Assembly (NCBI GenBank): GCA_023630585.1
Contig: CM042551.1
Coordinates: 3,695,001 to 3,759,000, forward strand
Length of the DNA: 64,000 bases
Source of the DNA: Cranoglanis bouderius
Taxonomy: Eukaryota; Chordata; Actinopteri; Siluriformes; Cranoglanididae
Reading direction: 5' to 3'
The notes below the pieces were generated by a model. It saw only the letters and a list, made by a program, of their open reading frames with translations, was not told the DNA's origin and ran no database searches. The translations under genes and the position numbers were made by a program. Below are positions 23,143 to 31,929 of this stretch, one piece after another. How positions within the stretch are numbered: the first letter of the stretch is position 1; each line of letters opens with the position of its first letter.

Positions 23143-24348
23143 AGAAGCCTCCGTTATTTAGTTTCTCTGAATTATTACTTATTATCTTATAAAAAAATTT
23201 TTTTTTATTGCTTTCTCTAAGTCCAATATCTCTGAGGCATATTTTAATGGACTGTGATGGTTTTAACTCCTCTAGGACACATTATTAATTCAGTTGAGTC
23301 ATATGAAAAGATTTTTAATGAAGCGAGGCCAGATTTAGTTTTTAAAAAAATTTTACTTTTGTAAATTCTCCTTACATTTTAATCTGTTTCTCGCCATGAA
23401 ATAAGCCGTGGTAGCGGGCATGGCGTTAATTACAAACAAACAAACAAACTTTCTCTAAACTATTACTCAGTTTATCTCATTTATTTCATCTAAATTATTA
23501 CTTTGCGTCTTGTTATTATGAGAAAGTAACTTTAAAATATTACTTGGTGGGTTTTTTCAAAGAAACTTTTTTTTTTTTCCTAAACTAAAACTTGTATGTC
23601 TTATTATTGTAGGAAATGTGTTATTGTTAGGACAAATTATTTTGTCTAAATTATATCTTATTATATGAAACTTGCTCTAAATTATTATTTTCCTCGAAAT
23701 TATAAGAAAGTTTTCTCTAGAATAATATGTAGTGTCTCTTTCTAAGAAACTTTTTGTACATTAATACTTGTTTATCTTTCTCCGGCTCGTTATTAGTATT
23801 ATTATTAGAATCTTGCTATTGATATGAACTCTCTCTCCAAATTATTACTTAGTATCTTGTTACTGTAAGAAACCGTATCGAAATTATTACATAGCCGGTC
23901 AGCGGCAGACATAATTACATGAAAGAGTTTATAATTACTGTACAAAATGGCTAAGTTCATTTGAGGGCCTGATGTCCTGAAGAGATTAAAGCACAGTTTA
24001 TGGTTATTATGTCATGGCTTCATTTTAAACTGTACTTCAGCCGGACCCCTTCATCCAGCATTAGATAAACGAGAGCATGCAGCTGGTTTAACCAGGTTAG
24101 ATTTGAAATCCAGCTGTTCATCACTCTGACCAGGCTGTGTGCAGTAATCACGCTGTGTCGACTCTGTGCAGCTGACTCTGATGCGTTCGGTGCGGCAGAG
24201 CATCATCGAGCAGCGCTTCCCTGAGTTTGTGCGCAGCTTCATGAGGAGGATGTTCCCCTGCGGTGAGCCGTACCCGAACTGGGCTGTGGAAGCTCTCGCA
24301 TCAGTGAACATTACTCTGGACCGAAAAGACGTTCAGGACGAGCTCTAA
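14478..24348 (+). CDS. qtrt1: queuine tRNA-ribosyltransferase catalytic subunit 1, complete gene in nine exons
   Basis: QTRT1 pairs with QTRT2 and swaps guanine for queuine at wobble position 34 of tRNAs with GUN anticodons, in cytosol and at mitochondria. The coding exons are 14478-14762, 16223-16291, 16815-16953, 17856-18050, 18833-18971, 20297-20372, 20835-20944, 21815-21899 and 24172-24348. They total 1275 nt and encode 424 residues. Visible landmarks are DSGGFQ at 119-124 (base-binding Asp119), GDVP-like [16 protein letters not shown] near 232-250, and FDCVFPTRTA at 292-301 with nucleophile Asp293. The zinc ligands are Cys331, Cys333, Cys336 and His361. Human QTRT1 has 403 residues. The extra length is mainly an N-terminal extension, and Met17 (14526) is an alternative start that would give 408 residues. 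Nothing is broken, so this should be an active enzyme. Confidence 0.97.
15655..16075 (+). repeat. interspersed repeat family R2, forward copy
   Basis: The segment contains CATTTTGATGACATCATTCT, CCCGCCCCCGACATTATAAA, a CCATGGTACTAACTGTCAAG phrase and ACTTCCTGTTTCAGTGG. Its reverse complement lies at 25438-25868, with most blocks in the same order. It is a dispersed non-coding repeat that I cannot name. Confidence 0.75.
16163..16217 (+). repeat. (GT)n tract abutting the qtrt1 exon 2 acceptor
   Basis: About 27 GT units end five bases before the exon, leaving only TTGCAG at the splice site. The usual pyrimidine tract is therefore replaced by a UG repeat in the RNA. Confidence 0.95.
16223..16291 (+). 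CDS. qtrt1: qtrt1 exon 2 (residues 96-118)
   Basis: It encodes GPELIEKANGLHGFMN and what follows to NLLT. The exon is 69 nt and phase 0 at both ends, so skipping it would keep frame. The acceptor is TTGCAG behind a (GT)n run and the donor is GTAAGA. Confidence 0.95.
16815..16953 (+). CDS. qtrt1: qtrt1 exon 3 (residues 119-164)
   Basis: It opens with the DSGGFQMVSL motif, whose Asp119 binds the substrate base, and ends in IQNSL plus one base. The preceding acceptor is CTGTCAG and the donor is GTACCT. Confidence 0.95.
17856..18050 (+). CDS. qtrt1: qtrt1 exon 4 (residues 165-229)
   Basis: It encodes GSDIMMQLDDVVSSTVTGPR and NLFGIIQGGL, both hallmark TGT stretches. The QGG loop contributes to the base pocket. 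The acceptor is TGTACAG and the donor is GTGAGT. Confidence 0.95.
18051..18832 (+). other. qtrt1: qtrt1 intron 4, with unidentified repeat-like segments
   Basis: The segment 18100-18600 is of higher GC content and looks like a dispersed repeat, without a recognised family. The segment 18605-18755 shares phrases with 53345-53520 (GGAATAACGCAAATACGG, ACAAATTAG, TGCTTCAGGGTGGA), so it is a dispersed element. A (GT)n tract at 18751-18781 lies about 50 bp before the exon 5 acceptor. Confidence 0.6.
18833..18971 (+). CDS. qtrt1: qtrt1 exon 5 (residues 230-275)
   Basis: It encodes [20 protein letters not shown] through KPRYLMGVG. The acceptor is CCTACAG and the donor is GTAAAA. Confidence 0.95.
19375..20105. 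repeat. minisatellite in qtrt1 intron 5, unit about 82 bp
   Basis: About nine units recur, each built round GCACTGCATCATGTGTTCTC and CACCAGAAGG; unit starts fall near 19440, 19520, 19602, 19685, 19769, 19850, 19933 and 20015. Two subtypes alternate: one has CTCCCTAGAGGGCAC, the other CACCCATTAGGGCATTTC. The true repeat is therefore a dimer of about 164 bp. Minus-strand open frames of 60-90 codons across it are by-products of the repeat. Confidence 0.9.
20297..20372 (+). CDS. qtrt1: qtrt1 exon 6 (residues 276-301)
   Basis: It encodes GYAVDLVVCVALGCDMFDCV and FPTRTA, carrying the catalytic nucleophile Asp293. The acceptor is TTGCAG and the donor is GTACGT, phase 0. Confidence 0.96.
20835..20944 (+). 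CDS. qtrt1: qtrt1 exon 7 (residues 302-337)
   Basis: It encodes RFGSALVPWGSLQIKQKQ and then DPECECPTCK, with three of the four zinc ligands (Cys331, Cys333, Cys336). The acceptor is TTGCAG and the donor is GTAGGA. Confidence 0.95.
21090..21630. repeat. degenerate AT-rich tandem array, part 1 (qtrt1 intron 7)
   Basis: Diverged units of the kind TAAGAAACTTTCTCTAAATT, ATTACTTAGTATCTTGTTAT recur many times. The same phrases continue after exon 8, at 22060-23890. Confidence 0.65.
21815..21899 (+). CDS. qtrt1: qtrt1 exon 8 (residues 338-366)
   Basis: It encodes RHSRAYLHALFKSDTAAMHH and ITIHNISYQ. His361 in TIHN is the fourth zinc ligand. The acceptor is CGGCAG and the donor is GTACCG. The exon sits between two stretches of AT-rich tandem repeats. 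Confidence 0.95.
22060..23890. repeat. degenerate AT-rich tandem array, part 2 (qtrt1 intron 8)
   Basis: Units similar to those in intron 7 recur with heavy divergence, for instance TCTCTAAATTATTACTT and TTGTTATTATGAGAAA. They are interspersed with an (AAT)n tract at 22637-22683, a C-rich run near 22785-22806 and a (TTA)n tract at 23102-23141. No coding sequence is seen in the 2272-bp intron. Confidence 0.65.
24172..24348 (+). CDS. qtrt1: qtrt1 exon 9 (residues 367-424 and stop)
   Basis: It encodes LTLMRSVRQSIIEQRFPEFV and ends in RKDVQDEL before TAA at 24346-24348. It is slightly longer at the C-terminus than human QTRT1. The acceptor is GTGCAG. Confidence 0.95.
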   Translation: MTLMRSVRQSIIEQRFPEFVRSFMRRMFPCGEPYPNWAVEALASVNITLDRKDVQDEL

Positions 24349-24681
24349 ACTCTCACTCCGAATGATGGCGGTGTGTCAGTATGCAAATTCTCATGCTTCT
24401 CTTTGGAAAATGCTTCTGTGCTCACGGACGTCTCCTTTCCAGATTTTACATCTGTCCAGATGTTCACTTTGGTCCTATTTCAGTGACCTTGAGACTGATT
24501 TTTTATTTTTTTTTAATTATTATTATTATTTTTTTTTAAATCCAAACATTGTCTGTTTTTAATCTGTGTTTTTAACTCAGCATTGGGAAATTCTTTTCTG
24601 TGGTTGCTGTATTTATTTTCACAGAACGAACCGTATATCTCCTGCTGGCTTCAGAGCCCATGTGTTTTTGTAAAAAAAAAA

Positions 24682-24748
<67 letters not shown>

Positions 24749-25260
24749 AAAACAATCAAGACATTTGCATTTGATCTTCTTTTTGGTATTGAGTCAGATT
24801 ACATTCATCCTGTAGCCATGGCTTTTAGTTTAACACACGCATACACATGCACACTTGGTGTGTTGGTTAGGCTGTTTGTTACATTAAGTAGAGTATTAGG
24901 AGAAACTGAGGACGTTTACGGCATTTTCCAATCCACTCATCATGGATTCAGTCACAGTTGTACTGTATTTTCACTCTCTTTACAGCTTCTCTTGAAGCAG
25001 ATGTTCAAGGTATGGCCTGAGGAGGAATTATTGATTCATAAAAATCAAAGCTTATCTGGGGAAGCAGATGACTAAAGTGCTGCTCTACCTGAATTGGCCA
25101 CTAGAGGGCATGATAGAGATCAGGGCCAGTGTTAATGTCTGTGTCCCAAACCACATCCGGCAATATTATATAGTACAATAGTAAGACACCAGATGTTCAC
25201 ATGTCCAACATTTGCTATTCACTAATCTACTGCCCGAGCAATAAAATTCATCATGTAGCA
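24349..25260 (+). promoter_or_regulatory. qtrt1: probable qtrt1 3' untranslated region with candidate poly(A) signal
   Basis: The first AATAAA after the stop codon is at 25240-25245. Between them lie A/T tracts and a (TA)n microsatellite at 24687-24748. A canonical signal nearer the stop was not seen, so the 3' end is uncertain, and a weaker signal could be used. Confidence 0.35.
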
Positions 25261-25437
25261 TTTTTCACTGAGACTAAAACGAGTTTTATTTTGTTTTTAG
25301 CCGTGTTGTTATATAACGTAATTATTAGGGTTTTGTTTTTATCTTGGATATAAATTGTTTGCTGGTGAGTTTTATAGAATAAAGGATTTGTCAAATAACT
25401 TGACGTTTTTTTCTTTCCCCCATTTCAAATCTCAACG

Positions 25438-25868
25438 TTCCTGTGAAGTGCCTTGAAACACGCAGCGTTGACTGAATCTCCACTGAAACAGGAAGTCCGG
25501 GTGGGACATATCAAGTCCCCCCCCCCCCCTCTTTTAAATAGTCGATAGCGTTTAGCTTGCCTCACAACCCGGGCTAAGCCGTACTTGACAGTTAGTACCA
25601 TGGATTTTTATAATGTCGGGGGCGGGACACTCAGATGCTAGAGAGCATTTGATTGGACAGACAATCTGATGAGATGCTGAAGTGCAGAATGATGTCATCA
25701 AAACTGTTGATCTGTATCGGTGGTAGAGAGAGAGACTAAATTTTGAATGCATATATCTTGTAAATGTGAATGTTGTCATTGTTTTGGAGCACACTAGCTT
25801 ATAGGCTAATATATTCATACTAAAAGCCACAAAACTTCAATTTTGATTTCAAGGGGACTTTAAATATC
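25438..25868 (-). repeat. interspersed repeat family R2, reverse copy
   Basis: Reverse complement of the element at 15655-16075, sharing CCACTGAAACAGGAAGTCC, CCATGGATTTTTATAATGTC, GGGGGCGGGACA and the block GTTGATCTGTATCGG. The two copies lie on either side of most of qtrt1, in opposite orientation. Confidence 0.75.
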
Positions 25869-25987
25869 ATAGCAGCATTTCAAACGTTAAAATAAGGGGT
25901 TTAAAAAAACTATTTTGAATAAATCTTGTGCCAAATGTCATTTCTTTGTAAACACTGTGTAGTACACTGCAAACATTATATTATTTA

Positions 25988-27490
25988 CAGGTGCATCTCA
26001 ATAAATTAGAATGTCGTGGAAAAGTTCATTTATTTCAGTAATTCAACTCAAATTGTGAAACTCGTGTATTAAATAAATTCAATGCACACAGACTGAAGTA
26101 GTTTAAGTCTTTGCTTCTTTTAATTGTGATGATTTTGGTTCACATTTAACAAAATCCCACCAATTCACTATCTCAACAAATTAGAATATGGTGACATGCC
26201 AATCAGCTAATCAACTCAAAACACCTGCAAAGGTTTCCTGAGCCTTCAAAATGGTCTCTCAGTTTGGTTCACTAGGTAAGCCACAAACATTCATTGCCAA
26301 AGAAGCTGGCTGTTCACAGAGTGCTGTATCCAAGCATGTTAACAGAAAGTTGAGTGGAAGGGAAAAGTGTGGAAGAAAAAGATGCATAACCAACCGAGAG
26401 AACCGCAGCCGTATGTGGATTGTCAAGCAAAATCGATTCAAGAATTTGAGTGAACTTCACAAGGAATGGACTGAGGCTGGGGTCAAGGCATCAAGAGCCA
26501 CCACACACAGACGCGTCAAGGAATTTGGCTACAGTTGTCGTATTCCTCTTGTTAAGCCACTCCTGAACCACAGACAACGACAGAGGCATCTTACCTGGGC
26601 TAAGGAGAAGAAGAACTGGACTGTTGCCCAGTGGTCCAAAGTCCTCTTTTCAGATGAGAGCAAGTTTTGTATTTCATTTGGAAACCAAGGTCCTAGAGTC
26701 TGGAGGAAGGGTGGAGAAGCTCATAGCCCAAGTTGCTTGAAGTCCAGTGTTAAGTTTCCACAGTCTGTAATGATTTGGGGTGCAATGTCATCTGCTGGTG
26801 TTGGTCCATTGTGTTTTTTGAAACCCAAAGTCACTGCACCCATTTACCAAGAAATTTTGGAGCACTTCATGCTTCCTTCTGCTGAGCAGCTTTTTGAAGA
26901 TGCTGATTTCATTTTCCAGCAGGATTTGGCACCTGCCCACACTGCCAAAAGCACCAAAAGTTGGTTAAATGACCATGGTGTTGGTGTGCTTGACTGGCCA
27001 GCAAACTCACCACACCTGAACCCCATAGAGAATCTATGGGGTATTGTCAAGAGGAAAATGAGAAACAAGAGACCACAAAATGCAGATGAGCTGAAGGCCA
27101 CTGTCAAAGAAACCTGGGCTTCCATACCACCTCAGCAGTGCCACAAACTGATCACCTCCATACCACGCCGAATTGAGGCAGTAATTAAAGCAAAATACTA
27201 CCAAGTATTGAGTACATGTACAGTAAATGAACATACTTTCCAGAAGGCCAACAATTCACTAAAAATGTTTTTTTATTGGTCTTATGAAGTATTCTAATTT
27301 GTTGAGATAGTGAATTGGTGGGTTTTTGTTAAATGTGAACCAAAATCATCACAATTAAAATAACCAAAGACTTAAACTACTTCAGTCTGTGTGCATTGAA
27401 TTTATTTAATACACGAGTTTCACAATTTGAGTTGAATTACTGAAATAAATGAACTTTTCCACGACATTCTAATTTATTGAGATGCACCTG
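25988..27490 (+). mobile_element. Tc1-family DNA transposon, nearly intact (1503 bp)
   Basis: The element starts with CAGGTGCATCTCAATAAATT at 25988 and ends with the reverse complement at 27490. It is flanked by TA on both sides (25986-25987 and 27491-27492), the usual Tc1/mariner target duplication. Terminal inverted repeats are about 201 bp (25988-26188 and 27290-27490) and nearly identical. Each holds two copies of a CTCAAYAAATTAGAAT-like site, outer and inner, which is the IR/DR arrangement of many fish Tc1 elements. High similarity of the two ends and one open frame between them point to recent activity. Confidence 0.95.
26251..27297 (+). CDS. Tc1-family (DD34E) transposase, 348 residues, open frame
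   Basis: This would be the enzyme that cuts and pastes the element at TA sites. Seen: a helix-turn-helix-like stretch IAKEAGCSQSAVSKHV (16-30), a basic GRKR motif (41-44), then the catalytic domain. The triad is Asp135 in VLFSDESKF, Asp225 in FQQDLAPAHTA and Glu260 in NPIENLWG. Exactly 34 residues separate the last two, which defines DD34E. Two oddities suggest an altered protein. The first part of the N-terminal DNA-binding helix region seems to be missing after GSLG, as if by in-frame deletion. The tail after residue 315 reads into the right terminal repeat, where the stop lies, and looks frame-shifted. The frame has no internal stop, but activity is doubtful. Confidence 0.9.
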   Translation: MVSQFGSLGKPQTFIAKEAGCSQSAVSKHVNRKLSGREKCGRKRCITNRENRSRMWIVKQNRFKNLSELHKEWTEAGVKASRATTHRRVKEFGYSCRIPLVKPLLNHRQRQRHLTWAKEKKNWTVAQWSKVLFSDESKFCISFGNQGPRVWRKGGEAHSPSCLKSSVKFPQSVMIWGAMSSAGVGPLCFLKPKVTAPIYQEILEHFMLPSAEQLFEDADFIFQQDLAPAHTAKSTKSWLNDHGVGVLDWPANSPHLNPIENLWGIVKRKMRNKRPQNADELKATVKETWASIPPQQCHKLITSIPRRIEAVIKAKYYQVLSTCTVNEHTFQKANNSLKMFFYWSYEVF

Positions 27491-27819
27491 TATATTACTT
27501 GGTTTGTGTGGGGGTTCTGGTATGAGTGTATCAGGTACAGTAATGTTACTTGATTGAGAAACCTTCCACCAATATATATCCACAAATATCCTCAGCTAAC
27601 AACCGTGATGTGGTCAGAAACTGACACCGGTGAAGATTAGAGGACGATTAACATGCACTGTGTGTGGAAAAAGACGAGTGTTCGTGTCAACATATGTGTG
27701 AATGTGTGTGAAATAAAGCTGCCAGTCTCTGTTAAATAATTTACTGTTGTGTGTATATATATATATTATAATATTCCTGGCACTTTGTTACTATACATGA
27801 TATAGTAGATATTCCTTAA

Positions 27820-28320
27820 TCAGCCTTAACAGCTCTGATCCGTCGAGGCATGGACTCCACAAGACCTCTGAAGGTGTGCTGTGTTATCTGGCACCAAGAC
27901 ATTAGCAGCAGATCCTTTAAAGTCCTGTAAGTTGTGAGGTGGGGCCTCCATAGATTGGACTTGTTTGTCCAGCACATCCCACAGATGCTCGATCGGATTG
28001 AGATCTGGGGAATCTGGAGGCCGAGTCAACACCTTGAACAATTTTTGCACTGTGGCAGGGAGTATTGTCCTGCTGAAAGAGACCACTGCCATGAAAGGGT
28101 GTACTTGGTCTGCAACAATGTTTAGGTAGGTGGTACGTGTCAAAGTAACATCCACATGAATGCCAGGGCTCAAGGTTTCCCAGCAGAACATTGCCCAGGG
28201 CATAACACTTCCTCCACCAGGTTGCCTTCTTCCCACAGTGCATCCTGGTGCCATCTCTTCCCCAGGTAAGAGACACACACACACCTGACCATCCACATGA
28301 TGTAAGAGGAAACCTGTCCG
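27820..28320 (-). pseudogene. Tc1-family transposase relic (second family), truncated and frame-shifted
   Basis: On the minus strand, fragments of a Tc1-type transposase are readable: FLLHHVDGQV, GGGSVMPWAMFCWETL, GLFQQDNTPCHSAKIV (catalytic Asp) and SPDLNPIEHLWDVLD (catalytic Glu). The last two are in different frames, and a stretch between them is missing. No terminal inverted repeat is visible at either side and the N-terminal half is absent. It is related to the relic at 49556-50342 but not to the element at 25988. Confidence 0.85.
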
Positions 28321-29023
28321 TGGTCTTAATGTAATGGCTGATTGTGTATAATAAATATAAACGAAGAAATACATTTTCAGAAGTCTTTAAAAAAAAAAAA
28401 GGGAGGATGTAAAATTCTTTAAAACACGCCATAGAGATTATTTTCTGCCTGTTTTTATCATGGATGACAGTTTTGCTTTTTAAATTTTAATATCTAAATT
28501 AGTGTGTTTTATTTTCCGACAGACACCTGTATGAGGGTGACAGAAGGGTGAAATAGGGTGTACGAGAGATGATGACATGTAATATTCATGCATATTAATA
28601 ATTCATTGTAAAATAAACAGCCTTTGGGTGCAAATATATATATATATATAGACATATAGACATTGAGAGAAAGCACAATCTAAAAAAAGAAGGTTCCATT
28701 TAGCCTCCTTAAATGGCATTGTTTAAGGGTTCTTCAGTTCGTCTCTCTGGGGGAACCTTAAGAGTTTGCAAGTAGAACCCCTTTCGGTAATTAATCATCT
28801 TTGAGATGCCAATAAAGTGGTTATAAAAAAATGTTTGTGTTGATGTAACATTTTTCTTTAATTGAAACTGATAAGCAAGGAAATAAGTATGATGTTATGC
28901 TATGATTATGGATATAGGTTATATTGATGTATAATTTATATATGTATATAGTTTATACTGTATATTTATGCATATAAATAATTCATTGTAGCCTTTGGGT
29001 GAAATATATACAGTATACTGTAT

Positions 29024-29325
29024 GTACAGTCGGGTGCATATACTTATTTTGACGTGTCTGGAGAGCGTTATTATTTTAGCTGTCTACCACAGTATATTGG
29101 AGTTGAAACTTAATAATGAGCTCAAAGTGCAGACTTTCAGCTTTAATGTGATGGAATTTACGTCCAAATTGGGTGAACAGTGAAGGAACAGCACTGTTAT
29201 ATCTTTTTTAAGGGACCGAAAGTACTCGGACAATTGACGGCTCAGCTGTTCCATCTCCGGGTGTGTGTTATTCCCTCATTATTTCACTTACAAGCAGGTA
29301 AAAGGTCTAGAGCTGATTTCAAGCG
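29024..29325 (+). mobile_element. terminal fragment of a third Tc1-like element
   Basis: It starts at a TA with CAGTCGGGTGCATATACTTA. It runs through AGTGCAGACTTTCAGCTTTA, AGTACTCGGACAATTGACGG and CAAGCAGGTAAAAGGTCTAG. From memory these match the terminal and 5' untranslated part of a common fish Tc1 family. No transposase is left. Confidence 0.55.
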
Positions 29326-30919
29326 TGGCTTTTTGCGACAGAGGGTTTGGAAAGCTAGAACCATTAACCCTCCTTTAAGAAATCCTCTCACAGTGCTCAA
29401 ATCTACAGCCTTTTAATATTCCACTTGTCCTGTTGGGTGAACCCATACAGAGAGGGTTCAAAGTAGAACCGGTATAGGAAGCAAGGAACCGTTACCTACC
29501 CCCAAAACCCATTAAAGAACCCTCTTTTTCAAACAGATCATGGGTTTCGCTTTGTACGCTCTTGCATAGGTTAAGTCTAGAACCCTAAACTGGTCCTTGG
29601 TTTGTCCCTCTGAGGGAATCATTTAATTCTATATAAAGAAAGCCTACAGGGGTTTTAAGAGTTCCTTAAGGGTTCCCTGGCTTGAAGGGAAAAAAAAAAA
29701 AAAAACCCTCTAAAATCAAAGTCAAATTTATTTATATAGCACATTTAAAACAACACGAGCGTTGACCAAAGTGCTGCACATCATGCATAATACGAAATGC
29801 ATTAAAACAGAACATAAAATATAATTAAAATAAATATGTAAACAAATAATTACTATAAGAAAACAAGCCGGATATAACTAAAATCAAAGAATAAGCAGCT
29901 AGACAGGGCAGATTGTAAATAAGCCTGAGAGAAGACGTAAGTTTTAAATGAATTTATTGTAATGTAGAGTGATGTGTGGATCCTTTCGGGATTTTCCATG
30001 GGGACAAAAAAAAAAAACACTTTAGGGTTCTAGATTTAACCTGTTTTAGAATGTGGTTCCAAGTAAGGGTTCTAAGCAGACCCACGTTAGGTAGCTAAGA
30101 ACTGTAAATACCCAAATAACCTTTAAATAACCCCTTTTTTTCATGTATGAGTGAACCCTAAAAATGTTCTTTGCTTTATTTCTCTAGTGGAATTCTTAAA
30201 TTTTATACAAGAGAGGGTTTTAAAGGTTCCCTAAGGATTCTCTGGCTAGATAATGAGTTCCTGATGGTGTTCTGCCCAGAACCCTATCTGATAGGAGCGC
30301 ACGTTAATGTAGGGTTCTGTATGGAACCTTTAACGGTTTTCCCAAAGACACAAGCCAAAAAAAAAAAACACTTTATAGCTCTAGTTTTAACCTCCTTTAG
30401 GAGGAATATATCAGCAAGGATTCCAAGCAGAACCCTTTAGGAAGAACTACCGAAAGAACCCTTAAGTTATCATTTTTAAGTCGAGATTTAATCTAGAACC
30501 GTAAAATGTTCTTTGGCTTGTCTCTGTGGTGGAATCCTTACATGACATGAATAAATCTTACAAGAAAGGGTTTCCTTAGCTTTTTTTTTGGAGGGGAAAA
30601 TGTGTACTTTAAGGTTTCTCGGGATGGTTAAGGGGTTCTTGACTGATTAATGGACTTGGAACCCTGTCTGATATGAAACGCACTGTAAGTGTAAGGTTCT
30701 GACAACACTTTTTGGTTCCATGGTAACGTTTTCTCTTGCAGTTATTTTGTCCTGAGACCTGTTGCTATGCCCGAGAAGTAAAAACAAGTAGCTATAAAAA
30801 CTCTGAGTAGATGATTTGTGTATATATTTATGTATTTATGTGTGTGCACGTGGGATTTCCTCCATCACATATGTAACAATACATCTGCGTAATTATTTAG
30901 ACATGCGCACTTATACACA

Positions 30920-30921
<2 letters not shown>

Positions 30922-30966
<45 letters not shown>
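30922..30966. repeat. (CT)n microsatellite
   Basis: Pure CT run about 660 bp upstream of the channel start codon. Confidence 0.95.
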
Positions 30967-30970
<4 letters not shown>

Positions 30971-31089
30971 CCTGGAGACTGGATACTGCGTGTAAACATC
31001 CTGGAGGTGGAAATACTATGATTTATGATCTCGACATGCCATTCTGGCTTGATACTAAAGCGTGTCTAAATAATACGCGCGGTAACTAT

Positions 31090-31171
31090 GGTAACCTGTG
31101 GAGGCGCACTACTTTGATAAGCATCCATCCCCTACTTCCCTGCTAAAGAGTGAATTTCTGTTCAGAGTGAC

Positions 31172-31213
<42 letters not shown>

Positions 31214-31628
31214 ATGCTTTGGGGTGGTAACCGCTTCAAGTAGTGATGTTCCAGAGGAGAGCCATCGCGCCTTCCACGCACCCGGTGTTGCCAGATTGGG
31301 GGATTCCCTTCTTGCAAAGGCAGGCATACAGGCTTGTGTAGCTCTGACACACTTGGATACACTTTGGACTGGTTTACAACGATTTTTTTTCTTTGAGACG
31401 GCAACCCGGGTTTCGGGGGAAATTGCACGCTGCGCAGCAGAGACATGGACTCAGGACTGCAGCGGTAAAACCAAAAAAAAAGTGAAAGGGTGAAGTGATC
31501 TGGATTGTGCTTCTACAACTCGGTCATCGTGGTGTGTGTGTGTGTGTGTGAGACAGAGAGAGTGAGTGAGTGTGTGAGAAAGTGTGTGCGTGTGTGTGTG
31601 TGTGTGAGGCTCGGCTCGGCGGTGCGCC
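31090..31628 (+). promoter_or_regulatory. probable 5' leader and core promoter region of the KCNT-like gene
   Basis: The region before the start codon holds a (GA)n tract at 31174-31211 and interrupted (GT)n tracts at 31533-31606, followed by a GC-rich stretch with GGCTCGGCTCGGCGG near 31608-31622. No TATA box is evident. Exact transcription start is not visible. GA and GT tracts in the leader could form structure or bind GAGA-type factors. Confidence 0.4.
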
Positions 31629-31717
31629 ATGGTAGAGCTGGAGAAGGAGGTGCTGCCGCTGCCGCCGCGCTACCGATTCAGAGACCTGTTGCTCGGAGAC
31701 TGGCAGACTGACGACAG
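31629..31717 (+). CDS. kcnt: KCNT (Slack/Slick, Slo2) sodium-activated K+ channel, first coding exon
   Basis: KCNT channels are tetrameric plasma-membrane potassium channels opened by intracellular sodium. The ATG lies in a strong context (GCGCCATGG). The exon encodes [20 protein letters not shown] and LLGDWQTDD plus two bases of an Arg codon, and ends at a GTAGGA donor. From family knowledge, human KCNT2 starts [20 protein letters not shown] and a KCNT1 isoform starts [20 protein letters not shown], so family membership is firm. Val2, Glu5 and the Trp before QTDD look like KCNT2. Leu9, and the Val after FY in exon 2, look like KCNT1. Two residues present in both human proteins after LLGD are missing. 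The paralogue is therefore left open. Confidence 0.9.
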
Positions 31718-31929
31718 GTAGGAAACTTTACCACCTCCACCACGAGGTAACAGGGTCCTGGGGGTGTTGAATTGGGGTGCAAAAGATCTGCCAAACCCAT
31801 ACCATCATCTCGAAATAAGACAGTGCTGTTTTTAATCATCATCACCATTCTCATCATCATCATCACACCTGGATCTTAAAAATAACGCACTACTGTCATT
31901 GACAGCAAAAAAACAAAAAAACAAAACAA

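Larger units (their letters stand above)
28690..31090. repeat. cluster of diverged GGTTCT/AGAACC-rich repeats, left part
   Basis: Phrases such as TAGGGTTCTGTATGGAACCT, AAGGGTTCTCTGGCT and TAGAACCCTTTAGG recur with divergence, for example near 29440, 29640, 30035, 30311 and 30690. The same phrases continue beyond the channel exon at 31930-33460 and at 34970-35400. It is an old, possibly segmentally amplified non-coding repeat of unknown name. Confidence 0.7.
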
